Shown here: positions 27,018-36,299 of the stretch, in pieces
How positions within the stretch are numbered: position 1 is the stretch's first letter
Layout of the letters: each line of letters starts with the position of its first letter
DNA from: Leuconostoc gelidum subsp. gelidum KCTC 3527
GTDB taxonomy: Bacteria; Bacillota; Bacilli; Lactobacillales; Lactobacillaceae
Assembly: GCF_000166715.1 (NCBI RefSeq)
Contig: NZ_AEMI01000036.1
Span: 62,001-126,000 of the forward strand
Direction: 5' to 3'
Length of the DNA stretch: 64,000 nucleotides
Notes under the pieces: generated by a model
Database searches by the model: none
The model's input: only the letters and a program-made list of their open reading frames with translations
Told to the model about the DNA's origin: nothing
Program-made: the position numbers and the translations under genes

Positions 27018-27542
27018 ATGCTAGTATATATGCGTCAAGCGCAAAATAACGATTTAGTTGCTATCGTTGCTATTATTGAGGCTGCACGGTTTTATCTTAA
27101 ACAGCAAGGGATTAATCAGTGGCAATTGGGTTATCCAAATCAAGAAACTATTTTAAATGATTTAAATCAAAAAAATGGCTATGTACTTATTGCCGAGGAT
27201 CAAGTAGCTGGCTACGCTGCAATTGTACCAGGAGAAGAGCCAAATTATACAAAAATTGAATCTGGTCATTGGTTAAACAAAGCGACTGACTATGTGTCTA
27301 TTCATCGATTTGCATTGTCACCGCTCTATAGGGGACAAAAATTGACACAGCGATTTATGACAGCTATTTTAACCTATTTTTTTGAGCAGCAGGTGATTGA
27401 TTTTAGAATTGACACGCACCCTGAAAATATGGCGATGCAAGCTGTTATACGAGACAATGGCTTTACTAGACAAGGTATTATACGCATTAATGAAGGCGGT
27501 GATAGTAGTATACGATGGGCATATCAATTATTGTTAGCATAG
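27018..27542 (+). CDS. GNAT family N-acetyltransferase
   Basis: 174-aa acetyl-CoA-dependent acyltransferase with unknown substrate. The N-terminal RQAQNNDLVAIVAIIEAAR and the acetyl-CoA loop region RFALSPLYRGQKLTQRFM (motif A, R/QxxGx type) followed by DTHPENMAMQAVIRDNGF are clear. Possible starts are ATG 27012, 27018 and 27030; 27018 gives a normal distance to the SD once the upstream hairpin is folded out, and 27030 gives a more typical GNAT N-terminus. Confidence 0.82.
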   Translation: MLVYMRQAQNNDLVAIVAIIEAARFYLKQQGINQWQLGYPNQETILNDLNQKNGYVLIAEDQVAGYAAIVPGEEPNYTKIESGHWLNKATDYVSIHRFALSPLYRGQKLTQRFMTAILTYFFEQQVIDFRIDTHPENMAMQAVIRDNGFTRQGIIRINEGGDSSIRWAYQLLLA

Positions 27543-27574
27543 CGCCATTTACTATTTACTTATTAAAAGTAAGC

Positions 27575-27692
27575 TGTTATGATAAGTGTATTAATTTATT
27601 TGAATAAAAAAGTATACTTAAGGAGAGAACCTGTGTAACACCAAATATTTAACTCATATGTCAAATAGTGGGTAGCATACAGAAAAATAATT
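27575..27692 (+). promoter_or_regulatory. Promoter and hairpin-bridged ribosome-binding site of the nitroreductase gene
   Basis: Extended -10 TGTTATGAT (27575-27583), SD TAAGGAG (27619-27625), ATG at 27693. Between them CTGTGT (27631-27636) pairs with ATACAG (27677-27682; one wobble), ACC (27640-27642) with GGT (27671-27673), and TATTT (27646-27650) with AAATA (27663-27667) around a 12-base loop. The linker AAAAATAATT leads to the ATG. A start-stop GTGTAA lies seven bases after the SD. Confidence 0.65.
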
Positions 27693-28295
27693 ATGACATT
27701 TACAGATTTACAAAAACAACGTCGAACGACATACACTTTGGGTAAAAAAATAACGCAAACGCCAGAAGAGATTTTTGAAATTGTGAAATCTGCTGTTAAA
27801 TATGCACCGACAGCATTTAATAATCAAACTGTACGTATAATTTTACTAACAGGTGACTTTCATGAAAAGTTATGGCAATTAACAGCGGATCGCTTAAAAA
27901 CAGAAGTGTCAGATAAGACAGCCTATAATAATACACTTGCCAAGCTTAATAGTGCATTTAAGACTGGGTATGGGACTATTCTATTTTTTACAGATACGTC
28001 TGTTGTTAAATCTTTTGAAGAAAATGTGCCGTTATATGCAGAAAATTTTTATGACTGGTCAGAACAAGGACATGGTATTGCTGAATATGCGACATGGCTG
28101 GCGCTAACAGAGATTGGCCTTGGTGCGTCATTGCAACATTATAATCCATTGATTGATGAAAAAGTGGCAGAAATTTTTAACGTGCCATCAGCATGGCGTT
28201 TACGGGCACAAATGCCTTTTGGTTCCATTGAGTCGCCAGCGGACGATAAAACGTTTGTAGTGGATGAAGACCGTTTTAAGTTGTTTAAGTCATAA
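27693..28295 (+). CDS. Nitroreductase family protein (Frm2/Hbn1-like)
   Basis: 200-aa FMN-dependent NAD(P)H oxidoreductase of the nitroreductase fold. The N-terminal KQRRTTYTLGKK, SAVKYAPTAFNNQTVRIILL and the later EYATWLALTEIGLGASLQHYNP segments match the subfamily that includes yeast Frm2/Hbn1. Physiological substrate unknown. It is a single-gene unit ending in a terminator shared with the convergent small gene. Confidence 0.87.
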   Translation: MTFTDLQKQRRTTYTLGKKITQTPEEIFEIVKSAVKYAPTAFNNQTVRIILLTGDFHEKLWQLTADRLKTEVSDKTAYNNTLAKLNSAFKTGYGTILFFTDTSVVKSFEENVPLYAENFYDWSEQGHGIAEYATWLALTEIGLGASLQHYNPLIDEKVAEIFNVPSAWRLRAQMPFGSIESPADDKTFVVDEDRFKLFKS

Positions 28296-28316
28296 ACTGT
28301 TTGACGTTGTTAAATT

Positions 28317-28360
28317 AAAAACAAGTAGAAAACCATTGTTGAGGTTTCCTACTTGTTTTT
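28317..28360. terminator. Bidirectional terminator between convergent genes
   Basis: AAAAACAAGTAG (28317-28328) pairs with CTACTTGTTTTT (28349-28360), with an inner AAACC/GGTTT (28330-28334 with 28343-28347). The stop codon of the reverse-strand small gene is part of the stem. Confidence 0.85.
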
Positions 28361-28483
28361 TGTTTGTGTAAACTTCGCTTTTAACGCCGCCACTTGTTCT
28401 GCTTTGGTCAATTGTGTTTGTTGACCTGACTTGTAATTGGCATTTGCTTGTTTTTGTTTAAAATCAATTTGATAACGTCCCAT
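28349..28483 (-). CDS. Small basic hypothetical protein, 44 aa
   Basis: An open frame of 44 codons plus stop with a near-perfect ribosome-binding site (AAAGGAGGT, seven bases before ATG 28483). The product begins MGRYQIDF and is rich in Gln, Lys and Ala (K 8, Q 8), soluble, with a probable amphipathic helix LTKAEQVAALKAKF. No family recognised. Its stop lies inside a terminator stem, as expected for a real short transcript. Confidence 0.65.
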   Translation of the reverse strand: MGRYQIDFKQKQANANYKSGQQTQLTKAEQVAALKAKFTQTKNK

Positions 28484-28528
28484 AGTATACCTCCTTTATA
28501 GCCTGAAACATAAGTATAACGCATATAC

Positions 28529-30181
28529 TCAATTTTTCCAAATCATGGCTTGATAAGGCAATAATGTCATTTTGGGGTTAATCTCTGTAAATGGACCAGA
28601 GGAGCATATTATCGGCCACCAAGTTTCTAAAAAAATTGAATCTGGCAAAACAATGGACAAAGGTTTATCGTCTAAATTGATCATTATTAAACGTTTTTGA
28701 TCAGCTATTTGACGAATAAAAATTAAAATGTTTTCAATTTCCGTTCGTATCAATTTAAAATCACCAGTTTGTAAAACAGCATCATGACGCCGCAAATGAA
28801 TGAGTTGCCGATAATAATGTAAAATCGACTGATCATCTAGCAGTTCATCGTGTAAATTAATACTAGCGCTGTTAGTATTTGTAAGAATCCATGATTCTTT
28901 TTGGGCTTCATTAGATTGTGAAAAACCGAACTTTGACCATTGCATTGGTGTTCGAGCATTATCACGAGACCAACTTGTTGCTTCAGTTAAGGCCTTTTTT
29001 ACGGATAATCCTTTGAGAACTAAACGTTCATAATTATCTTGTGTGGCTACATCATTAATGTCATCTGGGGAGGGAAAATGAATATTTGTCATCCCTAACT
29101 CTTGCCCCTGGTAAATAAAAGGTGTACCACGTAAAGTTAGAAGTAGTGTTGCTAGAGATTTTCCGGCTGCTTGTGTATTAGCACCATACACTGTAATCGC
29201 ACGTGGTTGGTCATGATTTTCAACATATAGTCCTAACCAACCTTGTTTATTTAAAGCTTCTTGCCAATTTGCTAAAATAGTTAAAAAAGACTCGCGTTCG
29301 GCACGTGGTGGTATTGTAGACTGTCTGACTTGATGTTCAAGTTCAAAAATCATGTCGATAAATCCTACTTGCCCAGTCCAAATACGAGCTGTATCTGAGT
29401 GTACGCCACCGGCCTCACCGACAGTCATTAGATTACGTTTGGCGAATGTTTGATGCAATAAATCAAGGTATTCATCAATGCCTTGATTGTTTGAGAAAAT
29501 GCTGAATTTGTCATTTCCGATAGGTTGAAATACATTAAAGTTACTCTTTTTCAGATGGCTTAGTGCATCTAAACGAAAGCCATCGATACTTTGATCGGCC
29601 CACCAGTTAATCATGTCAATAATTTTGTGTTGTACTTTTGAGTTCTCCCAATTTAAATCTGGTTGTTGAGGGGAAAACAAATGAAAATACCATTCATTTG
29701 TTGCTTCGTTTAATTCCCAAACAGGATCATTTGTGAAATTTTTCCAGTCATTTGGACGGGTGTCATTAATATTATCCTGCCAAATATAGAAATTGTGGTA
29801 GGGGTTATCTTTAGATTTGCGTGCTTCTTGAAACCAGTGATGTTGGTCGGAAGTATGATTAACAACTAAATCCATAATAACGCGAATATTTAATTTATGG
29901 GCTTCATCTAAGAGCCTTTTGAAATCTTCAATAGTGCCATAATCTTCCGAAATATCTTGAAAGTCAGAAATATCATAACCATTATCAATATTGGGAGATT
30001 TATATATAGGGTTAATCCAAATAAAGTCAATACCAAGCCATTTAAGGTACGTCAAATGATTTATGATACCTTTTATATCACCAATTCCATCATTATTTGA
30101 ATCTTGAAAAGATCGCGGATAAATTTGATAGCCGATCGCTGTTTTCCACCAAGGAAGAGATGAAGTCTCACTAAGTTCCAT
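28529..30181 (-). CDS. GH13 alpha-glucosidase (GH13_31-like)
   Basis: 550-aa cytoplasmic exo-alpha-glucosidase of the malto/isomalto-oligosaccharide pathway. GH13 landmarks: IYPRSFQDSNNDGIGD at the N-terminus, VVNHTSDQH, nucleophile Asp205 in GFRLDALSH, acid/base Glu in VGEAGG, and VENHDQPR. In GH13_31 the residue after the nucleophile tracks linkage preference: Ala206 here, against Val in the two paralogues further on, which suggests an alpha-1,4 rather than alpha-1,6 preference (inference). AAGGAG lies 8 bases before the ATG. Last gene of the reverse-strand run after msmK and the cyclomaltodextrinase gene. Confidence 0.88.
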   Translation of the reverse strand: MELSETSSLPWWKTAIGYQIYPRSFQDSNNDGIGDIKGIINHLTYLKWLGIDFIWINPIYKSPNIDNGYDISDFQDISEDYGTIEDFKRLLDEAHKLNIRVIMDLVVNHTSDQHHWFQEARKSKDNPYHNFYIWQDNINDTRPNDWKNFTNDPVWELNEATNEWYFHLFSPQQPDLNWENSKVQHKIIDMINWWADQSIDGFRLDALSHLKKSNFNVFQPIGNDKFSIFSNNQGIDEYLDLLHQTFAKRNLMTVGEAGGVHSDTARIWTGQVGFIDMIFELEHQVRQSTIPPRAERESFLTILANWQEALNKQGWLGLYVENHDQPRAITVYGANTQAAGKSLATLLLTLRGTPFIYQGQELGMTNIHFPSPDDINDVATQDNYERLVLKGLSVKKALTEATSWSRDNARTPMQWSKFGFSQSNEAQKESWILTNTNSASINLHDELLDDQSILHYYRQLIHLRRHDAVLQTGDFKLIRTEIENILIFIRQIADQKRLIMINLDDKPLSIVLPDSIFLETWWPIICSSGPFTEINPKMTLLPYQAMIWKN

Positions 30182-30305
30182 AAATATACTCCTTCAAAAT
30201 ATTTTTCATACTATAGAATATATAACATGATTGTAGTAATGAATTTTTAGAAGTTGATAATAGCGTTTAAAAGCAAAGAAAAAATACCATTAATCTTTGT
30301 GTAAT

Positions 30306-32081
30306 TTATAATTGATGGATAAAAACTACAAAACCATCTGGTGATAGTGTTTCATGTTGATATTGATTAAAAAAAATAGGATATGAATTTGGTTGCTTCA
30401 CGACAGTATAATCAGAATCAGTCGTATTGAAAAGTGCTGTTATAGTCATATTTTTTAATGTACGATTTAAACCAACGATGCTATCTTCGTTAGACCAAGA
30501 GAGGTTACCATCTGTTAATATTATTTGATAATTTCGGCGTAATTTGATTAATTTTTTGAAATAATCATACATTTCGTGATCTTGTAGATGTTTGTTCCAA
30601 ACCATTGGCTTGCGATTATCGGGATCTTGATCACCAGTCATGCCATATTCTGTGCCATAATAAATATCCGGTGTACCTTGCTGTAAAAACATAAAAGTAA
30701 ACATTTGTTTGACAATATTTTTGTTATTTTTAGCGACAGATAAAATGCGAGGTGCATCATGTGAATCTAACAAATTAAACATCATTTGATTAGTTTGATC
30801 ACGGTTGAGTAGGAGCTGATTATTTAATTGATTAATCATTTGTGTAGCGGTAATTTGTTTTTTGGCAAAAAAATCACTAATGGCACTAGTAAATGCGTAG
30901 TTCATGACCCCAGTAAACTCATCACCTTGCAGCCAAGATTGAGCGCTTGTCCAAATTTCACCAATAATATAAAAATCAGGTTTGATAGCTGTAGTAGCTT
31001 GTTTGAAACGTTTCCAGAAATGATGATCAACTTCGTTAGCAACATCTAAGCGCCATGCATCAATATTGAATTCTTTTATCCAGTAAGTTGCAATGTTTAA
31101 CAAATAATCTTGTACTTCAATATTGGCGGTGTTTAGCTTAGGCATGTGTGGTGTGAATGCAAAAGTGTCATAAGTCGCATCTTTTGTTTCTTCAAAATTA
31201 TTAGTGGCTGTGTATGTTGCAGGCCAAGAACGAACATGAAACCAGTCAGCGTATTTAGAATTTTGACCATTTTTAAGAACATCTTGCCATTGCGGACTTT
31301 TATCGCCAATATGGTTGAAAACAGCATCCAACATAATTTTGATACCATGATCGTGTGCTTTTTTGACCAACTCTTTAAAATCCTTTTTAGTGCCAAATTG
31401 TGGATCAATTGTTAAATAATCTTGTGTATCATATTTATGATTTGTTGGTGATTTAAAAATGGGTGTGAAATAGATACCATTAATTCCTAAATCAATTAAG
31501 TGGTCTAGATGATTAATAATGCCACGCAAGTCGCCGCCATAAAAGTCTGTTCGGGTTGGGTGTCTTTCAGAATCCCAAGGTAAAGTATTCTGGTTATCAT
31601 TAGTGTGATCACCATTGGCAAATCGCTCAGGAAAAATCTGGTACCAGATCGTGGATTTCACCCAGTCGGGTGCCTTAAATCGGTCAATTTCTTGAAAATA
31701 GGGCATTTTGAAATAGTTACTAGCACCCATTAATCCATCATTTTCATCTGCAGACTTTGTGATACTTTCAAATCCTCGGTCTCCAAAAAACAAGGTTTGT
31801 TCATCGGTATCAGTGATAAGGAATCCGTAATTTAGACGATAAGTAGCAGCAGATAATTTAGTTTCCCAGTATTGGTGTGTATCAGTTGCTAAAGTTTTTT
31901 TCATACTTATGTCGGCATATTTTTGCCATGTCCCATCAGTCCAATTATAGGGATCACCAGAAACAATTGTGACAGTTTTAATATCATCGAGAGCAGTTCT
32001 CAGACGAACCCGCATTTCTTTTTTGGTGTAAAGATAAGCGTATTCAGACTCTGGACGATGATAAATTGCTGCTTTGTTCAT
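30306..32081 (-). CDS. Cyclomaltodextrinase/maltogenic amylase/neopullulanase (GH13_20)
   Basis: 591 aa. An N-terminal CBM34-like domain (about residues 1-125) precedes the catalytic barrel with YQIFPERFANGD, DAVFNHIGD, WRLDVANEVDHHFW (nucleophile), IGEIW (acid/base) and LLDSHDAPR. CBM34 plus these motifs define intracellular enzymes that open cyclodextrins and hydrolyse maltodextrins. No signal peptide is present, fitting import by the adjacent ABC transporter. GGAGG lies 8 bases before the ATG. Confidence 0.92.
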   Translation of the reverse strand: MNKAAIYHRPESEYAYLYTKKEMRVRLRTALDDIKTVTIVSGDPYNWTDGTWQKYADISMKKTLATDTHQYWETKLSAATYRLNYGFLITDTDEQTLFFGDRGFESITKSADENDGLMGASNYFKMPYFQEIDRFKAPDWVKSTIWYQIFPERFANGDHTNDNQNTLPWDSERHPTRTDFYGGDLRGIINHLDHLIDLGINGIYFTPIFKSPTNHKYDTQDYLTIDPQFGTKKDFKELVKKAHDHGIKIMLDAVFNHIGDKSPQWQDVLKNGQNSKYADWFHVRSWPATYTATNNFEETKDATYDTFAFTPHMPKLNTANIEVQDYLLNIATYWIKEFNIDAWRLDVANEVDHHFWKRFKQATTAIKPDFYIIGEIWTSAQSWLQGDEFTGVMNYAFTSAISDFFAKKQITATQMINQLNNQLLLNRDQTNQMMFNLLDSHDAPRILSVAKNNKNIVKQMFTFMFLQQGTPDIYYGTEYGMTGDQDPDNRKPMVWNKHLQDHEMYDYFKKLIKLRRNYQIILTDGNLSWSNEDSIVGLNRTLKNMTITALFNTTDSDYTVVKQPNSYPIFFNQYQHETLSPDGFVVFIHQL

Positions 32082-32159
32082 AATTAGTCCTCCGTAAGAC
32101 AGATAAAATTATTAATAGATAGCTGGTTAATGTTAACGATTATTATCAAACTGTTATAA

Positions 32160-33263
32160 TTATAAAATTCGATTTGTTGTTTCTGGGTCAAAAAAATGCC
32201 CCTTATTCATGTTTAATGCAAGTTTTATTTCTTCACCAGGTTGGTGGTAGTCACGCGTGTTGACCCGGGCAATTAATTCGTGTGTGCCAATTTCAGTATA
32301 AAGCATTGAATCTGCACCCATGAGTTCAGCGATGTTTACTTTTGCCGTGACTACATTGTTGGAGTATGTATCCAAAGCCACTTGTTCGGAGAGCACATCT
32401 TCTGACCGGATACCAAATACAACACTTTTCCCAGAGTAATGATTAGATGAGAGTACTTTAGACATACCATCTGGTATCACAAATCTTAGGCCATCTGCAG
32501 TTGTCAGCATGCCTGCTTCATATTTACCTGTGATGAGGTTCATAGAGGGCATACCAATAAAGGTTGCTACAAAAATATTTATTGGTTCATTATATAATTC
32601 TTGCGGTGTACCCACTTGTTGAATGTCACCACGATCAATAATGACGATACGATCGGCTAATGTCATAGCCTCGGTTTGATCATGTGTCACATAAATCGTT
32701 GTAGCGTTAATTTTTTTGTGGATTTTTGTAATCTCTGCACGAATTTCGACACGTAGTTTAGCATCTAAATTTGAAAGTGGCTCGTCCATTAGCAATACTT
32801 TTGCATCACGAACAATTGCGCGGCCCATGGCAACACGTTGTCGTTGACCTCCTGATAAATCTGCTGGTTTGCGATCTAAGTAATCTTCAATGCCCAATAT
32901 CTTTGCCGCGTTGTGCACACGTTTTTCAATGTCATCTTTTGGCATTTTACGCAGTTTTAAACCAAACCCGATATTATCGTAAACAGTCATGTGAGGATAC
33001 AGTGCATAATTTTGAAAAACCATAGCAATATCGCGATCCTTGGGTGAAACATCATTCATGAGTTTGTTATCAATATAGAATTCCCCACCTGAAATTTCTT
33101 CGAGACCAGCGATCATGCGCAAAACTGTTGATTTTCCTGATCCAGAAGGACCGACAAAAACGATAAATTCTTTGTCATGTATTGCTAAATTATAGTCCGT
33201 AACCGACGGCGTATCCATATGTGGATAAGTTTTTTTGATGTGCTCTAAACGTATTTCTGCCAT
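32160..33263 (-). CDS. msmK: ABC transporter ATPase, MsmK/MalK type
   Basis: 367-aa ATPase energising a sugar importer, here most likely MalEFG on the opposite strand. Walker A GPSGSGKST, signature LSGGQRQRVAMGRA, Walker B VLLMDEPLSNLD, switch His in VTHDQTEAM, and a C-terminal TOBE/regulatory domain (about 235-367). MsmK-type ATPases can serve several importers. GAGGA lies before ATG 33263. First gene of the reverse-strand operon. Confidence 0.93.
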   Translation of the reverse strand: MAEIRLEHIKKTYPHMDTPSVTDYNLAIHDKEFIVFVGPSGSGKSTVLRMIAGLEEISGGEFYIDNKLMNDVSPKDRDIAMVFQNYALYPHMTVYDNIGFGLKLRKMPKDDIEKRVHNAAKILGIEDYLDRKPADLSGGQRQRVAMGRAIVRDAKVLLMDEPLSNLDAKLRVEIRAEITKIHKKINATTIYVTHDQTEAMTLADRIVIIDRGDIQQVGTPQELYNEPINIFVATFIGMPSMNLITGKYEAGMLTTADGLRFVIPDGMSKVLSSNHYSGKSVVFGIRSEDVLSEQVALDTYSNNVVTAKVNIAELMGADSMLYTEIGTHELIARVNTRDYHQPGEEIKLALNMNKGHFFDPETTNRIL

Positions 33264-33345
33264 TTTAATATCCTCGGATTTTCTGAATAGTTTTAACGAT
33301 AAATTATTAGCCCACTAGTATATCAGGGAGATAATCAAAAAACGT

Positions 33346-33402
33346 GTAAGCGCTTTCACAAATTTATTATATAACACGCTAAATATAATGCAAGCGTTTT
33401 CT
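33346..33402. promoter_or_regulatory. Two cre/LacI-type operators in the msmK-malE divergent region
   Basis: TGTAAGCGCTTTCA (33346-33359) and TGCAAGCGTTTTCT (33389-33402) match the CcpA/LacI-GalR consensus around a central CG. They lie upstream of msmK on its strand and within reach of the malE promoter. Confidence 0.75.
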
Positions 33403-33546
33403 TAAAAATAGCTATACCATTTATTTTTCCAAAAAAAATAATTGATTATTAACATAGGGAGAACAATGTTTTATCCTATACACTAAGCTGCATGAACACA
33501 ATAGCAATGATTATAAATGTCTAGACCAATATTTTTTAAAAAATAA

Positions 33547-33584
33547 TGAAAGCGCTTGCATAAAGTGCGTGTTTGTTTTATGAT
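33547..33584 (+). promoter_or_regulatory. malE promoter overlapped by an operator
   Basis: TTGCAT (33556-33561), 17-base spacer, TATGAT (33579-33584). The operator TGAAAGCGCTTGCA (33547-33560) covers the -35, so binding of a LacI-family protein (MalR or CcpA) would block polymerase. Confidence 0.78.
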
Positions 33585-33629
33585 GAACTCGAACAATAAA
33601 ACAAAGAGAATATCTTGGAGGATATTATC

Positions 33630-34862
33630 ATGACTAGTACAACGGTAAAAATTGGTGCGGCTGCAGCGGTTGTTATAGTATTGGCTGCAGGCGGGGTCAC
33701 AGCAGTAAAAATGCATACGTCAGCTCAGAATCAAACATCAAAAACTCAAAATCTGAAATTGTGGGTTGATACTGCTACGAAACCAATATATGTCACAGCG
33801 GTTAAGAATTTTGAAAAGCTTAACCCCAAAGTTAAAATTACAATCAAGTATACTAATTCGACAGATGCCTTAAAAAATTTGCAAAAAGATCCATCTGCTG
33901 CGGCCGATGTCTTCATGTTCCCACATGATCAAATTGGTTCATTAGCTTCTCAAGGTTTGATTTATCAAAGCACAAAGTATGCTAAAAATTTAAAGGCCAC
34001 GCAGATTTCAAATGCTATGGCTGGAGCCACCTATCAAGGAAAAACATATGGCTATCCTTACGCGATAGAATCACAAGTGTTGTATTACAACAAGACACAA
34101 TTAAATGATAATGATATCAAAACTTGGACAGAAATTACAAGTAAAGGGAAGATGGGATCTAATTTAGGGGCCGCTGGCGCTAACTATATCTTCTCGCCGC
34201 TTTTTTATACGGAAGGCGATACGTTGTATGGCGAAAATGGGGAACAATCAAAAGGGACAAATATTGACAATGAAAACGGTGTAGCCGTTTTGTCTTGGAT
34301 AAAGGCCCAGAAAAGTAACCCTGGTTTTGTACAAGCTAGTACAAACACATTAAATCTGTTACAGTCAAAAAAGATTTCAGCCACGATATCTGGTCCTTGG
34401 TCTTACAATGATTATAAAAAAGCATTAGGCGATGATTTAGGTATTGCGCCATATCCAACAGTCAATATGGGTAACGGTGAAAAGCAAATGCAGGCATTCT
34501 TGGGAGTGAAATTGTTTGGTGTTAAACAAGCAACAAAAGAACCATTAGCCGCAATGAAGTTAGCAAACTACTTGTCTAGTGATAAAGTTCAAGAATTAGG
34601 TTTCAAGAATTCTCACTACATTCCATCATCAAAAGCAGTGCAGGCATCGACTGATATTAAAAACGATGATTTAGCAAAAGCAGTTGTTAAAATGTCAGAA
34701 ACTGGTTTTTCAACACCAATGCCTAAGTCTCCAGCAATGGCTAATTTTTGGGCATCATCGGATGCGTTATTCAATGATACCTACAAAGGCAAAATTTCAG
34801 AACAACAAATGTTGCCAAAGTTGAAAACATTAGTTAAAAATGCATCTAAAAGTGTGAATTAA
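33630..34862 (+). CDS. malE: Maltodextrin-binding protein
   Basis: 410-aa extracytoplasmic sugar-binding protein of a MalEFGK-type importer. The mature part has the family features: LKLWVDTATKPIYVTAVKNFEKLNP, SQVLYYNKTQL, GPWSYNDYKKALGDDLGIAPYPT. The N-terminus is a hydrophobic anchor (about residues 7-25) with no lipobox cysteine. ATG 33630 is chosen with GAGGA eight bases upstream; an in-frame TTG at 33615 overlaps that SD. Followed by a stem-loop and malF. Confidence 0.92.
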   Translation: MTSTTVKIGAAAAVVIVLAAGGVTAVKMHTSAQNQTSKTQNLKLWVDTATKPIYVTAVKNFEKLNPKVKITIKYTNSTDALKNLQKDPSAAADVFMFPHDQIGSLASQGLIYQSTKYAKNLKATQISNAMAGATYQGKTYGYPYAIESQVLYYNKTQLNDNDIKTWTEITSKGKMGSNLGAAGANYIFSPLFYTEGDTLYGENGEQSKGTNIDNENGVAVLSWIKAQKSNPGFVQASTNTLNLLQSKKISATISGPWSYNDYKKALGDDLGIAPYPTVNMGNGEKQMQAFLGVKLFGVKQATKEPLAAMKLANYLSSDKVQELGFKNSHYIPSSKAVQASTDIKNDDLAKAVVKMSETGFSTPMPKSPAMANFWASSDALFNDTYKGKISEQQMLPKLKTLVKNASKSVN

Positions 34863-34882
34863 TCAGAGTAAGCATGTTTTTA

Positions 34883-34905
34883 GCAGAGAGCATTCCTCTC
34901 TCTGC
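34883..34905 (+). other. malE-malF intercistronic stem-loop
   Basis: GCAGAGAG (34883-34890) and CTCTCTGC (34898-34905) are perfect complements around a 7-base loop with no T run after it. By analogy with other malE-malF junctions it could shield the malE mRNA from 3' decay and give more binding protein than permease (inference). Confidence 0.55.
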
Positions 34906-34935
34906 GTACATAACTAATGAAAGTTGGAATGAAAG

Positions 34936-36297
34936 ATGTTTAAAAAAAAGAAACATTCAACACATGAGGAGCATATCTCACTCATTAAACTATTTGGTCA
35001 AGCGGACAGTGTGACGAAAACATCATATCTTATTATGGGGTCGGCAAACTTTGCAAATAAGCAATTCCTTAAGGGATTGGTATTTCTAATTTTAGAAATA
35101 AGTTGGCTTGCCTGGTTGTTTACGGTTGGTTTAAAAGCGTATCATAATATGTTTACCTTGGGAACACATGCACAAGGTTTAGTTTATGATAAATCGTTAG
35201 GTATTTCAATTTTGCAAGCCGGTGATAATTCGATGCTTCTACTATTGTGGGGGATGTTGTCAGTCATTATTACTGTTTTGTTTATCTGGTTGTATCGCAT
35301 AAACTTACAGTCAGCGCGGCATATTTGGGAGTTGAAGCAAGAAGGTGTTAAATTGCCAACATTGCGTGAAGATTTAGCATCTCTACTTGATGAAAAAATG
35401 CACATTACTTTAATGGCCGTACCAATGACAGGTGTCTTATTTTTCACGATTTTACCATTAATCTACATGATAGCAATTGCTTTCACGTCCTATGATCATA
35501 ATCATTTGCCACCAAAAAATTTGTTTGAATGGGTCGGATTGACTAATTTTGGTAACGTTATTTCTGGCCAAATGGCTCATACATTTTTCCCAGTGCTTGC
35601 ATGGACTTTGATTTGGGCAGTTGCGGCAACAGTTTCTTCATTTTTCTTTGGCGTAATCTTAGCAATGATGATCAATGCTAAAGGAATTAAAGGCAAAAAA
35701 TTCTTCCGAACGATTTTTATTTTAACAATGGCCATTCCAGCATTTATATCATTGTTGATCATGAATAATATGTTTGCCGATGGTGGACTGGTGAATACGT
35801 TGTTGATTAATTCTGGTTTAACTAAAACAAATCTGCCGTTTTTTACAAATCCTTTATTCGCAAAATTTACAATCATTATTGTAAATTTGTGGATTGGTAT
35901 TCCAGCAACAATGTTGGTTACGACTGGTATTTTACAAAATCAATCTGAAGATCAAATCGAAGCAGCACAAATTGATGGTGCTAACAAATTTCAAATATTC
36001 AAATCAATTACGTTTCCACAAATCGTCTTTGTGATGGCACCTAGTTTGATTCAACAATTTATTGGTAATGTCAATAACTTTAACGTTATTTACTTATTAA
36101 CTGGTGGTGGACCTGCTAATTCAAATTACTACGGCGCGGGTTCAACGGATTTGTTAATTACGTGGCTGTATAACTTGACTTTGAATACAGCGGATTATAA
36201 TTTAGCGTCAGTTATTGGTATTTTGATCTTTATCTTGTCTGCAGTCTTCTCACTGATTGCCTATAAGAAAGTGTCGAACTCGGGAATGGAGGTCTAA
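34936..36297 (+). CDS. malF: Maltodextrin ABC transporter permease MalF
   Basis: 453-aa inner permease subunit. Two N-terminal hydrophobic segments (about 40-62 and 95-120) precede the core of six helices; the EAA loop is EDQIEAAQIDGANKFQIFKSITFP, which docks the ATPase. Start ATG 34936 has a moderate TTGGA site. Stop lies two bases before malG. Confidence 0.92.
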   Translation: MFKKKKHSTHEEHISLIKLFGQADSVTKTSYLIMGSANFANKQFLKGLVFLILEISWLAWLFTVGLKAYHNMFTLGTHAQGLVYDKSLGISILQAGDNSMLLLLWGMLSVIITVLFIWLYRINLQSARHIWELKQEGVKLPTLREDLASLLDEKMHITLMAVPMTGVLFFTILPLIYMIAIAFTSYDHNHLPPKNLFEWVGLTNFGNVISGQMAHTFFPVLAWTLIWAVAATVSSFFFGVILAMMINAKGIKGKKFFRTIFILTMAIPAFISLLIMNNMFADGGLVNTLLINSGLTKTNLPFFTNPLFAKFTIIIVNLWIGIPATMLVTTGILQNQSEDQIEAAQIDGANKFQIFKSITFPQIVFVMAPSLIQQFIGNVNNFNVIYLLTGGGPANSNYYGAGSTDLLITWLYNLTLNTADYNLASVIGILIFILSAVFSLIAYKKVSNSGMEV

Positions 36298-36299
36298 TT

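Noticed and set aside
31133-31408. Open frames on either strand inside the cyclomaltodextrinase gene
   Set aside because: They run within a well-supported GH13 gene, lack SDs and have no protein-like motifs.
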